Shown: piece after piece, positions 1 to 7,565 of the stretch
How positions within the stretch are numbered: the stretch's first letter is position 1
Layout: every line of letters starts with the position of its first letter
Source: Actinoplanes sp. NBC_00393
Lineage (GTDB): Bacteria > Actinomycetota > Actinomycetes > Mycobacteriales > Micromonosporaceae
Assembly: GCF_036053395.1 (NCBI RefSeq)
Contig: NZ_CP107942.1
Location: 310,001-374,000 of the forward strand
Direction of reading: 5' to 3'
Length of the DNA: 64,000 nt
Program-made: the position numbers and the translations under genes
Notes under the pieces: model-generated
Told to the model about the DNA's origin: nothing
What the model saw: the letters and a program-made list of their open reading frames with translations, nothing else
The model's database searches: none

Positions 1-875
1 CCCACGGCATCGCGCTGCCGCACATGGTCGCGACCGGCGACCCCGCCCTGATCGACCGGTTCGTGCGGCCCACCCTGGCGGGGGAGAAGGTCAGCGCGCT
101 CGGCATCACCGAGCCGGACGCCGGCTCCGACGTCGCCCACCTGCGCACCACGGCGGTCCGCGACGGCGAGCACTACGTGGTCAACGGCGCGAAGATGTTC
201 ATCACCTCCGGCGTGCGCGCCGACTTCGTCACCACCGCGGTGCGGACCGGCGGGCCGGGCGCCGGCGGGATCAGCCTGCTGGTCATCGAGAAGGACACGC
301 CCGGTTTCACGGTGTCCCGCAAGCTCGACAAGATGGGCTGGCTCTGCTCGGACACCGCGGAGCTGGCGTTCAGCGACTGCCGGGTGCCGGCCGCCAACCT
401 GATCGGCGCGGAGGACAGCGGGTTCTTCCTGATCGCCCAGGTCTTCGTCCCCGAGCGGATCATCGCGGCGGTCCACGCGTACGCCACCGCCCAGCGCTGC
501 CTGGACCTGACCCTGGCGTACGCCCGTGAGCGCACCACCTTCGGCAAGCCGCTGATCGCCCGGCAGGTGGTGCAGCACAAGCTGGTGCAGATGCGGCAGC
601 GCATCGAGCTGGCCCGCGCGTACACCCGGCAGGTCGCCATCCGGCACGCCGCCGGCGAACAGGTCATCGGCGAGGTCTGCCTGGCCAAGAACGCCGCCGT
701 CGACACCTGCAAGTACGTGGTGGACGAGGCCGTCCAGTTGCACGGCGGCATGGGCTACATGCGCGAGTCGGAGGTGGAACGCCACTACCGCGACACCCGG
801 ATCCTGGGCATCGGGGCCGGCGCGACCGAGGTGATGACCGACCTGGCCGCCAAGATGTTCGGTTACGGCCGCTGA
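1..875 (+). CDS. Acyl-CoA dehydrogenase, 5' truncated by window edge
   Basis: FAD-dependent oxidation of an acyl-CoA to its enoyl-CoA, as in fatty-acid or branched-chain degradation. The frame is open to the left edge (first full codon at base 3), so only the middle and C-terminal domains are visible. The flavin-binding stretch GITEPDAGSD lies near the start, followed by the beta domain and the C-terminal helical domain with the LHGGMGYM motif. The usual catalytic Glu of medium-chain enzymes (in YEG) is replaced in IGAGATEVM. This tail resembles isovaleryl-CoA-type enzymes, in which the base is a Glu on an earlier helix; the Glu codon at 453-455 (FVPERII) is the candidate. Family is certain, substrate unknown. 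Confidence 0.92.
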   Translation, partial: HGIALPHMVATGDPALIDRFVRPTLAGEKVSALGITEPDAGSDVAHLRTTAVRDGEHYVVNGAKMFITSGVRADFVTTAVRTGGPGAGGISLLVIEKDTPGFTVSRKLDKMGWLCSDTAELAFSDCRVPAANLIGAEDSGFFLIAQVFVPERIIAAVHAYATAQRCLDLTLAYARERTTFGKPLIARQVVQHKLVQMRQRIELARAYTRQVAIRHAAGEQVIGEVCLAKNAAVDTCKYVVDEAVQLHGGMGYMRESEVERHYRDTRILGIGAGATEVMTDLAAKMFGYGR

Positions 876-891
876 CGGGTACCGCTCCGGT

Positions 892-1443
892 GTGGATCTG
901 CAGACCCGCGCCGACCGGCGCTTCCGTCTCGTCGCGGTACTGACGCTCGCGCTGACCGGCCTGGCCGGCGTGTTCGGCGCGCTGGCCGGCGCCGGCGACT
1001 GGACGTGGCGCTCGGGGGCGATCATCGCCGCCTTCGTGGTCGGGCTCCTCGCTCTGATGGGCCTGGCCATGGCGCTGTCGATGCGCTGGGCCCGGCGGCG
1101 CGCCGGCACCGGGGTGTCACCGCTGTGGGGCGCCGACCGCCGGACCCGGCAGCGGACCGTCAAGGTCATCAAGCGCCAGGAGGAGCCGGCCGGCGAGATC
1201 GGCCGGCTCGCGCTGGCCGAGGCCGACCGCATCCTCAAGATGGCCCCGCTGTCCGTCACGCTGATGACGATCGCCGGCGTCCTGGCGTGGCTCAGCTTCG
1301 GCCTGCAACTGGTCGGCGGCTCGCCGGTCAAAATCGCGATCAGCGCCCTCCCGGCCGTCCTGTTCACCGCCGTCGCCGTCGACCAGATGATCCTGCGCCG
1401 CCGCGCCGGCGCCTACCTGGCCCGCTACGGGAGCACACCGTGA
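892..1443 (+). CDS. Four-helix membrane protein, first of two tandem paralogues
   Basis: Unrecognised 183-residue protein with a GTG start 17 bases after the acyl-CoA dehydrogenase. Hydrophobic helices lie at about residues 12-34, 42-66, 120-143 and 150-168. A charged cytoplasmic stretch between helices 2 and 3 carries SPLWGADR and QEEPAGE, both conserved in the neighbour at 1493-2065. The N-terminal DLQTRADRRFR is also shared, so the two genes are clearly duplicates. The stop codon overlaps a GTG that opens an 18-codon remnant. No catalytic motif is visible and I assign no function. Confidence 0.75.
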   Translation: MDLQTRADRRFRLVAVLTLALTGLAGVFGALAGAGDWTWRSGAIIAAFVVGLLALMGLAMALSMRWARRRAGTGVSPLWGADRRTRQRTVKVIKRQEEPAGEIGRLALAEADRILKMAPLSVTLMTIAGVLAWLSFGLQLVGGSPVKIAISALPAVLFTAVAVDQMILRRRAGAYLARYGSTP

Positions 1444-1496
1444 CCGGGGACCTGCAAACCCGCGCCTACCTGGCCCGCTGCGGGAGCACGCCATGA
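1440..1496 (+). pseudogene. 18-codon collapsed copy between the tandem membrane-protein genes
   Basis: This short frame starts on GTG overlapping the stop of the upstream gene (GTGA) and ends on TGA overlapping the next start (ATGA). Its first nine residues (VTGDLQTRA) match the paralogues' N-terminus and its last nine (YLARCGSTP) match the C-terminus of the upstream gene. It looks like a third copy whose interior was lost by recombination, leaving head fused to tail. At DNA level 1411-1463 and 1464-1516 are near-identical 53-bp units. It could still couple translation of the flanking genes. Confidence 0.5.
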
Positions 1497-2065
1497 CCGG
1501 CGACCTGCAAACCCGCGCTGACCGCCGCTTTCGCGTCGTCATGCTCGTCTTCGGCCTGCTCACCCTGGTCGCGCTGCTCGCCGGTGTCCTCGCCGCCGGC
1601 ATCGGCCGCGAACCGAAGAACTGGCTCATCGTCCTCGCCGTCCTGCTCGGCGTGATCGGCATCTGTGGCCTCGGCATCACATTGATGGTCCGGGCGACCA
1701 GGCGCCGCGCCGGCAGCCTGGTCTCGCCGCTGTGGGGCGCCGACCGCGAGACCCGCGCCGAGGTCGCCCGGATCCTCAAGAACCAGGAGGAACCGGCCGG
1801 CGAGCCCGGCCGTCTCGCACTCAGCGAGGCCGAACGCACCCTGAAGATGACCCCGATCGCCCTGCCCCTGTTGGCCGCGGCCGCCGTCCTCCCGTTGATC
1901 GGCGGAATCCTGTACGTCGTCTGGGAGGACGAACTGTCGTTGCCCCGCGTCCTTCTCTACGGCTTCCAGGCGCTCTGCTTCGGCAGCCTCGCGGCCACGC
2001 AGTACACCGGGCGGCGCCGCGCCCGCGCTTACCTGTCGCGTTTCAAACCCGGGGAGTACGCGTGA
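1493..2065 (+). CDS. Four-helix membrane protein, second tandem paralogue
   Basis: 190-residue paralogue of the 892-1443 product, with the same order of elements: DLQTRADRRFR at the N-terminus, two hydrophobic helices (about residues 13-36 and 44-66), a charged loop with SPLWGADR and QEEPAGE, and two more helices near the C-terminus. The start overlaps the stop of the 18-codon remnant (ATGA), so translation is probably coupled. The loop is the best-conserved part between copies, suggesting it carries the function, which I cannot name. Confidence 0.78.
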   Translation: MTGDLQTRADRRFRVVMLVFGLLTLVALLAGVLAAGIGREPKNWLIVLAVLLGVIGICGLGITLMVRATRRRAGSLVSPLWGADRETRAEVARILKNQEEPAGEPGRLALSEAERTLKMTPIALPLLAAAAVLPLIGGILYVVWEDELSLPRVLLYGFQALCFGSLAATQYTGRRRARAYLSRFKPGEYA

Positions 2066-2201
2066 CGCGTCCCCGGTCCTGCGACCCGCGAGCCAGGTTT
2101 GTGGCCCGGGCCGTGACGCGGCCGCCGGGCTGAGCGGTGGCGGATCCCGGCCGGTCTCCTTACGGTGAGCTTTGACATCGACGTCAAACGATGGAGCCGC
2201 C

Positions 2202-3254
2202 GTGAGATCCACGTTCGCCGCCCTCGCCACCGCCACCGTCCTCGCCGTCGGCCTGACCGCCACCCCGGCCGCCGCCCAGCCCGCACCCACCACCCTGGAC
2301 AGCCTGACCACCGCCACACCGGCCGGCCTGGTCCCTGCCCGTCCCAGCCCCGACGACGTGCGCCGCGCGCTGTCGAAGATCGCCCGCGCCAGTGACGGCC
2401 GGGTCCGCCTCGGCGTCATCGGCCGCAGCAACGAGAACCGCCCGCTGCGCCTGGCCAGCGTCGGCCACGGCCGGACCAGGCTGCTCTTCGTCACCCAGCA
2501 GCACGGCGACGAGCCGCTCGGCACCCCGGCCGCGATCCGCGCGCTGTGGGCCCTCGGTGTCCCCGACACCGCCTGGCACCGCTGGCTGCGCAACCGGGTC
2601 ACCGTCGACATCGTGGTGCAGGCCAACCCGGACGGCGCCGTGCGCAACCAGCGCTACAACCACGACCCGAGCGCAAGCGGTGACTACTCCGCGCCGGGCG
2701 TCGGCTACGACATCAACCGGTTCCACAACCCGCTGACCCCGATCGCCGACAACCCGGTGCCGGAGTCCCGGGCCGTGCTGCGGCTGTGGCAGAAGACCCG
2801 CCCGCGGATCGTCGTCGACTACCACATGCAGGGCCGCTACCTGCAGCCCGACGGCGAGGAGACCACCGCCTCGGTGCTCTGGCCGACCAGCCCGCTGGTC
2901 ACGGCCGCCGCGGTCACCGCCGGGCGGCAACTGGCCGTGCGCACCGACGAGGCCACCTCCCGGGTCCCCGGCGCGTACGTGACCCGTTACCCGGGCGGTG
3001 ACTACGAGGGGATCGCGCGGAACGCGTACGGGATCCTGGGCAGCGCGTCGCTGCTGGTGGAGCTCTCCGACCTGCCCGAGGAGCAGACCGAGTTCCAGAT
3101 CACCACGGCCTTCGTCTCGATGATCGCCACCGTGCAGGGCGCCGCCGACGGCTCGCTGTGGCGCATCGACCCGGCCCGGGCCGATCAGATTCCGGCCCGC
3201 GGTCCCGCGCTGCCGGGTGTGCTGTCGACCCTGAGCCGCGACGACGCCGCCTGA
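2202..3254 (+). CDS. Secreted M14-family zinc carboxypeptidase
   Basis: Predicted exported metallopeptidase of 350 residues. The GTG start at 2202 has GGAG five bases upstream and begins directly with a signal peptide (VRSTFAAL to AAAQPAP, about 30 residues). An in-frame TTG at 2172 would only add a polar leader. The M14 zinc set is visible: H101 and E104 in QQHGDEPLG and H209 in DYHMQGR. E288 in LLVELSD sits where the catalytic Glu is expected. The residues VNPDG-like (QANPDGAV) and NRFHNP also fit the fold. It would remove C-terminal residues from peptides or cell-wall fragments outside the cell. Confidence 0.88.
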   Translation: MRSTFAALATATVLAVGLTATPAAAQPAPTTLDSLTTATPAGLVPARPSPDDVRRALSKIARASDGRVRLGVIGRSNENRPLRLASVGHGRTRLLFVTQQHGDEPLGTPAAIRALWALGVPDTAWHRWLRNRVTVDIVVQANPDGAVRNQRYNHDPSASGDYSAPGVGYDINRFHNPLTPIADNPVPESRAVLRLWQKTRPRIVVDYHMQGRYLQPDGEETTASVLWPTSPLVTAAAVTAGRQLAVRTDEATSRVPGAYVTRYPGGDYEGIARNAYGILGSASLLVELSDLPEEQTEFQITTAFVSMIATVQGAADGSLWRIDPARADQIPARGPALPGVLSTLSRDDAA

Positions 3255-3357
3255 CCGTCCGAGGGCAGTTCCCGGCGGCCGAACTCGATCGAGTCCAGGC
3301 CGCCGTGGAACTGGTCGGTGTCCACGTCGCTCTGGTCGGCGCGGATCCGTGCGGCTG

Positions 3358-3570
3358 TCACCAGTGCTGTTCCAGATACCACTGGCCCACCGTGAACCGG
3401 AAGTCCTCGTCACCCGCTCCAGCAGCACGAAGTTCGTGCCGTCGGACCAGCGGCAGGACGGCCGGCCGGGAAACCGCAGGACCGGCTTGCCGTCCGCCTC
3501 GGCTACCTGCGCGACCGTGCCGCCGCCCCCGGTGCGGAAGCGCGTTCGCACCCGCGCGGGATGAGCCGGT
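3358..3570 (-). pseudogene. Possible decayed minus-strand coding remnant
   Basis: The 387-base gap between the carboxypeptidase and the methyltransferase holds a minus-strand stretch with coding-like composition. A frame containing SCRWSDGTNFVLLE is followed, after a one-base shift near 3410, by DEDFRFTVGQWYLEQHW and a TGA at 3358-3360. Read together they look like the C-terminus of one protein broken by an indel. A further coding-like minus stretch (RADQSDVDTDQFHGG) lies at about 3280-3350. I do not recognise the family; no start is convincing. Confidence 0.3.
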
Positions 3571-3641
3571 CGGTTGCGGTCGGCGGCCGCGGGCGATAGA
3601 CAGTTGTGGTTCTTGAAGCCGGAGACTGTGGAGGGTGCGCC

Positions 3642-4442
3642 GTGACGGACTGGGTGCCGGCCGGGATCGACGTGAATCAGCCCAGCGCCGCGCGGGTGTA
3701 CGACTACTTCCTCGGCGGCACGCACCACCTCCCGGTCGATCGGGAGCTGGCCGGGCACATCGCCGCGATGACGCCGAACATCGGTGAGACCATGCGATCC
3801 AACCGGGTCTTCCTGCGCCGGGCCGTGCGGTATCTGGCCGGGCAGGGCATCCGGCAGTTCCTCGACATCGGCTCGGGCATCCCGACCGCCGGCAACGTGC
3901 ACGAGATCGTCCAGGAGGTGGCGCCGGACGCGAGTGTCGTCTACGTCGACATCGACCCGGTGGCCGTCGAGCACAGCCGGGCCATCCTGGCCGGCGTCGA
4001 CCGGACCGGCGTGATCTGCGCCGACGCCCGCGACGTGGACCAGGTGCTCGGCGAGAGCGAGAAGCTCGGCCTGATCGACTTCGACGAGCCGGTCGCCGTG
4101 CTCTTCGCCGGCGTGCTGCACTTCATCCCCGACGCGGACGGGCCGGCCGGGCTGGTCGCCGCCCTGCGGGACGCCGTCACGACCGGCAGCTACCTGCTGA
4201 TCTCGCACGCCACCGCGGACGGGCAGCCGCCCGAGGTGATCGAGGCGCAGAAACTGTCCGGGCGTACCGGCACCGAGATCGTGTTGCGCACCGGGCCGCA
4301 GATCACCGCGTACTTCGACGGGTTCGACCTGGTCGATCCGGGTCTGGTGTTCATACCGCAGTGGCGGCCCGGGCCCGGTGACGCGGTCGACGAGCACCCG
4401 GAGCGGGTCGGGGCGTACGCCGGTGTCGGCATCAAGCGCTGA
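3642..4442 (+). CDS. SAM-dependent methyltransferase, DUF574/Methyltransf_19 type
   Basis: 266-residue member of the actinobacterial family with the N-terminal signature DVNQPSAARVYDYFLGG. The SAM-binding motif FLDIGSGIPT is at about residues 75-85 and the acidic end of strand 2 is VVYVDIDP. GTG at 3642 is preferred because GGAGG lies seven bases upstream and the family signature starts about ten residues later; an upstream in-frame GTG at 3606 lacks such a site. These proteins are abundant in actinomycetes and their acceptor substrates are mostly unknown. It stands alone, apparently monocistronic. Confidence 0.85.
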   Translation: MTDWVPAGIDVNQPSAARVYDYFLGGTHHLPVDRELAGHIAAMTPNIGETMRSNRVFLRRAVRYLAGQGIRQFLDIGSGIPTAGNVHEIVQEVAPDASVVYVDIDPVAVEHSRAILAGVDRTGVICADARDVDQVLGESEKLGLIDFDEPVAVLFAGVLHFIPDADGPAGLVAALRDAVTTGSYLLISHATADGQPPEVIEAQKLSGRTGTEIVLRTGPQITAYFDGFDLVDPGLVFIPQWRPGPGDAVDEHPERVGAYAGVGIKR

Positions 4443-4477
4443 GACAGAGGCGCGGATCTATGTGAATACGTGAGAGT

Positions 4478-6004
4478 ATGCGTGGCATGTGGGCCCGGGT
4501 CGCGGTCATGCTCGCCGCCTTGACGGCGTCTCTGGCCGTGCCCGTCGCCGCCTCCGCCGCCCCGGCCGTCAGCTGGGCGCCGTGCATCGAGGAGCCCCTG
4601 GCCGGCTACCAGTGCTCCACGTACGAAGTGCCGCTGGACCACGACCTGCCGCGCGGCGCGACCACCACGATCGCTCTGGCCCGCCGCCCGGCCGGCGACC
4701 CGGCGCGCCGGATCGGCACCGTCTTCGTCAACCCCGGCGGTCCCGGCGGCGCCGGCCGCGGTCTGGTCACCTCGGCCGCGGCCCTGTTGGGGCCGGAGGT
4801 GCTGGCCCGCTTCGACGTGGTCGGCTTCGACCCGCGCGGCATCGGCGCCAGCGACCCGATCCAGTGTTTCGCCACCGACGCCGAGGCGGAGGCGCTGCTT
4901 GACCGGATGACCGGGGTGCCGGTGACGCCGGAGCAGATCGGCGAGACGCTGCGGGCCAACTATGAATACACCGAGGGGTGCAAGCGCACCGCCGGGCCGC
5001 TGCTCACTCACATGAGCACGCTGAACGTGGCGAAGGACCTGGACCTGCTGCGCCAGGCCGTCGGGGACGCGAAGCTCACCTTCGTCGGGAAGTCGTACGG
5101 CACGCTGATCGGCGCCACCTACGCCAACCTGTTCCCGGGCAGCGTGCGGGCGATCATCCTGGACGGCAGCGTCGACCCGGCGCAGCGCACCGGCGCCCGG
5201 CTGGCCAACAAGTTCGCCCGGGCCGGCGGCTTCGAGATCGCCCTGCGCGGGTTCCTCACCGAGTGCGACCGGGCCGGGCTGAACTGTGCCTTCGCCGGGA
5301 ACGCCCGCGCCAAGTTCGAGCGGCTGCGCGATCGGCTCCGGCAGGGCCCGGTGACGTCGCCCAGCCTCGGCACGGTCACCCTCGACGATCTGGTCGGGTT
5401 CACCGGGCGGATGCTCTACGACGTGGCTGCGTTCGCCGAGGCGGCGCAGACCCTGCAGTTCGTCCACGACGAGATCTTCGGTGATCCGATGGTGCTGCAG
5501 GTGCCGGGGCCGAAGCCGTTGCCGCAGGCGCCGCCGGTGCGGGGGTGGCTGCCGGACGCGTACTCGTACACCTCGAACGACGCCTTCTTCGCAGTGAACT
5601 GCGCGGACGCTCCGCTGCCGCGGGAACCGGCGCGGTATCCCGGTTTCGCCGCCGCGTTCGAGGCGGTGTACCCGACGTTCGGCCGGGCGGAGGCGTTCAG
5701 CGAGGTGGGCTGCGCGAATTGGCCGCCGGTCGACGAGCGTTACGCCGGCCCGTGGAACAGGCGCACCGCCCAGCCGATTCTGGTGGTCAACCCGACCTTC
5801 GACCCGGCGACCCGGTACGAGTTCGCCGTGCAGATGACCCGCCGGCTCGGCAACGCGCGGCTGCTGACCCTGGACGGGTTCGGCCACACCAGCGATCACA
5901 GCGTCTGCGTCGATGCCTGGTACGCCCGATACCTGCTGCACGGTGAGGTCCCGCCGGTGGGCAGCCGCTGCGCGCAGGACCGCCCGCCGTTCCCGGCTGT
6001 CTGA
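4478..6004 (+). CDS. Secreted alpha/beta hydrolase, tripeptidyl aminopeptidase-like (S33, TAP-like C-terminus)
   Basis: 508-residue exported hydrolase of the SlpD/SlpE/Tap type known from Streptomyces. A signal peptide occupies about residues 1-28. The N-terminal part holds VNPGGPGGAG (oxyanion region) and DPRGIGASDP. The nucleophile is S206 in GKSYGT, and the other triad members are probably D442 (NPTFDPATRYE) and H470 (FGHTSDHS), both in the TAP-like C-terminal domain. Expected activity is release of short peptides from the N-terminus of extracellular substrates. It is followed by a likely terminator region and an orphan CebR box. Confidence 0.88.
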   Translation: MRGMWARVAVMLAALTASLAVPVAASAAPAVSWAPCIEEPLAGYQCSTYEVPLDHDLPRGATTTIALARRPAGDPARRIGTVFVNPGGPGGAGRGLVTSAAALLGPEVLARFDVVGFDPRGIGASDPIQCFATDAEAEALLDRMTGVPVTPEQIGETLRANYEYTEGCKRTAGPLLTHMSTLNVAKDLDLLRQAVGDAKLTFVGKSYGTLIGATYANLFPGSVRAIILDGSVDPAQRTGARLANKFARAGGFEIALRGFLTECDRAGLNCAFAGNARAKFERLRDRLRQGPVTSPSLGTVTLDDLVGFTGRMLYDVAAFAEAAQTLQFVHDEIFGDPMVLQVPGPKPLPQAPPVRGWLPDAYSYTSNDAFFAVNCADAPLPREPARYPGFAAAFEAVYPTFGRAEAFSEVGCANWPPVDERYAGPWNRRTAQPILVVNPTFDPATRYEFAVQMTRRLGNARLLTLDGFGHTSDHSVCVDAWYARYLLHGEVPPVGSRCAQDRPPFPAV

Positions 6005-6059
6005 TCAAGCGCTCGGTCAACAGATCTTCTCAAGAACGTCAATGTGCTGTAACGTCTCC

Positions 6060-6073
6060 TGGGAGCGCTCCCA
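6060..6073. promoter_or_regulatory. Perfect CebR-type operator, apparently orphan
   Basis: TGGGAGCGCTCCCA is the exact 14-bp palindrome bound by CebR, the LacI-family cellobiose-responsive repressor of cellulase and cellobiose genes in actinomycetes. It lies 56 bases after the hydrolase stop. The next gene to the right (6160-6834) reads towards it, and no cellulase or sugar transporter follows. A short plus-strand frame starting at ATG 6084 has no recognisable product. The box may be the remnant promoter of a deleted gene. Confidence 0.7.
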
Positions 6074-6120
6074 CGGGCTCCTGATGACTCGAGCCGCTTC
6101 GTCGCCGATTCCCCGGTGCC

Positions 6121-6156
6121 GGGGCGGCTCGCCCCATTTCTACCGCATGGCGAGCC
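6121..6156. terminator. Overlapping hairpins between convergent genes
   Basis: GGGGCG (6121-6126) can pair with CGCCCC (6130-6135) and is followed by ATTTCT. GGCTCGCC (6126-6133) can instead pair with GGCGAGCC (6149-6156), just past the stop of the minus-strand gene. The position between convergent genes suggests a bidirectional terminator. Confidence 0.4.
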
Positions 6157-6159
6157 CCG

Positions 6160-6834
6160 CTACCGCCGCAGTCCGACCGCGACCAGCACCGACCGGGCCG
6201 CGGCCGCCGCTGGGCGCAGGATCTCGTCGCGGATCCACCGGGCAGCCGGAGTCACCGTGACGCTCCACAGCCAGCCGATGCCGCGGAACAGCGCGCCGAA
6301 CGTGTACCGCCACAGCCACGCGACCGCGATGCCGAGCGGGCGCAGCAGGAACCGGTAGAGCTGCACGCCCAGCCACGAAGTGCCCTGCCAGCCGGCGCGC
6401 AGGAACCAGACGAGCGCGCGCCCGACCGGGGCCAGCACCCACCGGTAGACGAACCCGGCGACCGGCGCCACCACCCGCTCGATCACGAACGTGACTGCCA
6501 GCACCACGGCCACGAAGACCGGGCGGAGCACGTACTGCCAGATCGCGCGCAGCACCGGACGCAGCGCCTGCCGCCACAGCCAGGCGAGCGGGACACCGAT
6601 CAGCACCCGCAGCGCGGCCGAGAGCCAGCGACCGAGAACGGTCAGGCCGGCCCCGATCAGCCGGGACAGCCAGAGCACCGGGATCGCCACGAGGTGCCGC
6701 CACAACCAGGCCAGGAACCGGCCGATCAGCTTCGCGCCCTCCCAGAGCAGCCGGAACGGGAGCACCACCACGACAGCGAGAGCGCGAACCGGCCAGAGGA
6801 GCCACTGCTGTTCCTGATCAACCTGCTTCTGCAC
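6160..6834 (-). CDS. Trp/Arg-rich membrane-associated protein with internal repeats
   Basis: Unrecognised 224-residue protein made almost entirely of hydrophobic and amphipathic helices, unusually rich in Trp and Arg and nearly without acidic residues after the first 15. A loose repeat of about 20-25 residues recurs: variants such as LAWLWRHLV, LAWLWRQAL, VAWLWRYTF and the junction LRPV/LRPL occur several times. The pattern suggests a multi-helix bundle lying in or along the membrane. The N-terminal MQKQVDQEQQ is polar, so there is no classical signal peptide. No family assigned. Confidence 0.7.
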   Translation of the reverse strand: MQKQVDQEQQWLLWPVRALAVVVVLPFRLLWEGAKLIGRFLAWLWRHLVAIPVLWLSRLIGAGLTVLGRWLSAALRVLIGVPLAWLWRQALRPVLRAIWQYVLRPVFVAVVLAVTFVIERVVAPVAGFVYRWVLAPVGRALVWFLRAGWQGTSWLGVQLYRFLLRPLGIAVAWLWRYTFGALFRGIGWLWSVTVTPAARWIRDEILRPAAAAARSVLVAVGLRR

Positions 6835-6862
6835 GCGCTCAAGGTAGCCGATCCGGTAAACA

Positions 6863-6898
6863 CGACCGCCCTCCGCACCCGGGTGCGGAGGGCGGTCG
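6863..6898 (-). terminator. 36-bp perfect palindrome, terminator of the small repeat protein gene
   Basis: An 18-base arm at 6863-6880 is followed at once by its exact reverse complement at 6881-6898. It lies 9 bases past the stop of the minus-strand gene 6908-7129 and 28 bases before the start of the next minus-strand gene, so it should separate their transcripts. There is no T-tract, as is common in GC-rich actinobacteria. Confidence 0.75.
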
Positions 6899-6907
6899 CA
6901 GCACAGG

Positions 6908-7129
6908 TCAGACGCGCTGTGTCTCGGTGGTCGAAGAGTGCAGTTCGGCGGTGGCCGAGCTCACGAAGCGGCCGGTGCTCGCGCTGCGGTGCACCTCGCG
7001 CTTCTGACCGCTCTTGCCGCCACCGACACGCTCGGTCGTCGTGGTCCGCGGTGAACGCTCAGCGGTGCTCTCCTTCACGAACCGTCCACTGCGGGCGCTG
7101 CGGTTGACGTCGTGCTCCTTGCGGGCCAT
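6908..7129 (-). CDS. Small protein with a duplicated RSAxxGRFV motif
   Basis: 73-residue polar protein. AGGAGGA at 7141-7147 precedes the ATG by about 11 bases. It contains two copies of one motif: NRSARSGRFVKESTAE then TTTTERV, and HRSASTGRFVSSATAE then TTETQRV. Single-copy proteins with RSAxTGRFV plus a TTT(T)xxV tail are widespread in bacteria and phages and are often misannotated. Here two units are fused in tandem, joined by a GGGKSGQK linker. Function unknown; no signal peptide or membrane segment. It has its own terminator. Confidence 0.75.
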   Translation of the reverse strand: MARKEHDVNRSARSGRFVKESTAERSPRTTTTERVGGGKSGQKREVHRSASTGRFVSSATAELHSSTTETQRV

Positions 7130-7200
7130 CGGGACGAACCTCCTCCTGGACTATCTGTCTGCTCTTTTACCTGCCCGCCGAGCCGCCCGCGAAACACCGA

Positions 7201-7533
7201 TCAGCGGGCGATGTAGACCCAGGCGGTGGCCCCGGAGGCGAGAGTGGCCTCGACCCGGTGGTAGTCGTCGACCTCGTACTCGTCGGCGAGTAGCAGGTCC
7301 TCGTCGGTGACCTCGAAGACGGCGCCGTCGACGCCGTCGGCCGGGCTGCCGGTGGCGTGCAGGATCGGATGGTGGGACTGGCGGCTCACCGCGAGCACGC
7401 GCGGATCGGTGATCTGCACGCGTTCGAGGCGGAAACCGAGGATCCGGTCCGGGTGGCCGGGCAGCTCACGGCCGAAATTGGCCATCTGTACGGCAGGGTC
7501 GCGCAGGGTCCCGTAGGAAAACAGCAACGGCAT
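7201..7533 (-). CDS. Gamma-glutamylcyclotransferase-fold protein (AIG2/GGCT)
   Basis: 110-residue cytoplasmic protein with the GGCT signature YGTLRD at residues 7-12. DGAVFEV and the acidic segment LADEYEVDDYHR follow, containing the Glu used as acid/base in the family. Length matches bacterial GGACT/AIG2 proteins, which release 5-oxoproline from gamma-glutamyl amines or dipeptides. It is transcribed divergently from the methyltransferase-like gene at 7566, with 32 bases between starts. Actual substrate unknown. Confidence 0.82.
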   Translation of the reverse strand: MPLLFSYGTLRDPAVQMANFGRELPGHPDRILGFRLERVQITDPRVLAVSRQSHHPILHATGSPADGVDGAVFEVTDEDLLLADEYEVDDYHRVEATLASGATAWVYIAR

Positions 7534-7565
7534 GACCGCACCTTAACGGCGATACGCTGCGAGCA

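Noticed and set aside
2184..4397. A 737-codon open frame on the minus strand across the carboxypeptidase and methyltransferase genes
   Set aside because: High-GC sequence keeps antisense frames open. It has low-complexity composition, and the plus-strand genes show clear family motifs and start sites.
4190..5941. A 583-codon minus-strand frame opposite the secreted hydrolase
   Set aside because: It mirrors codon bias of the plus-strand gene, with no recognisable domain.
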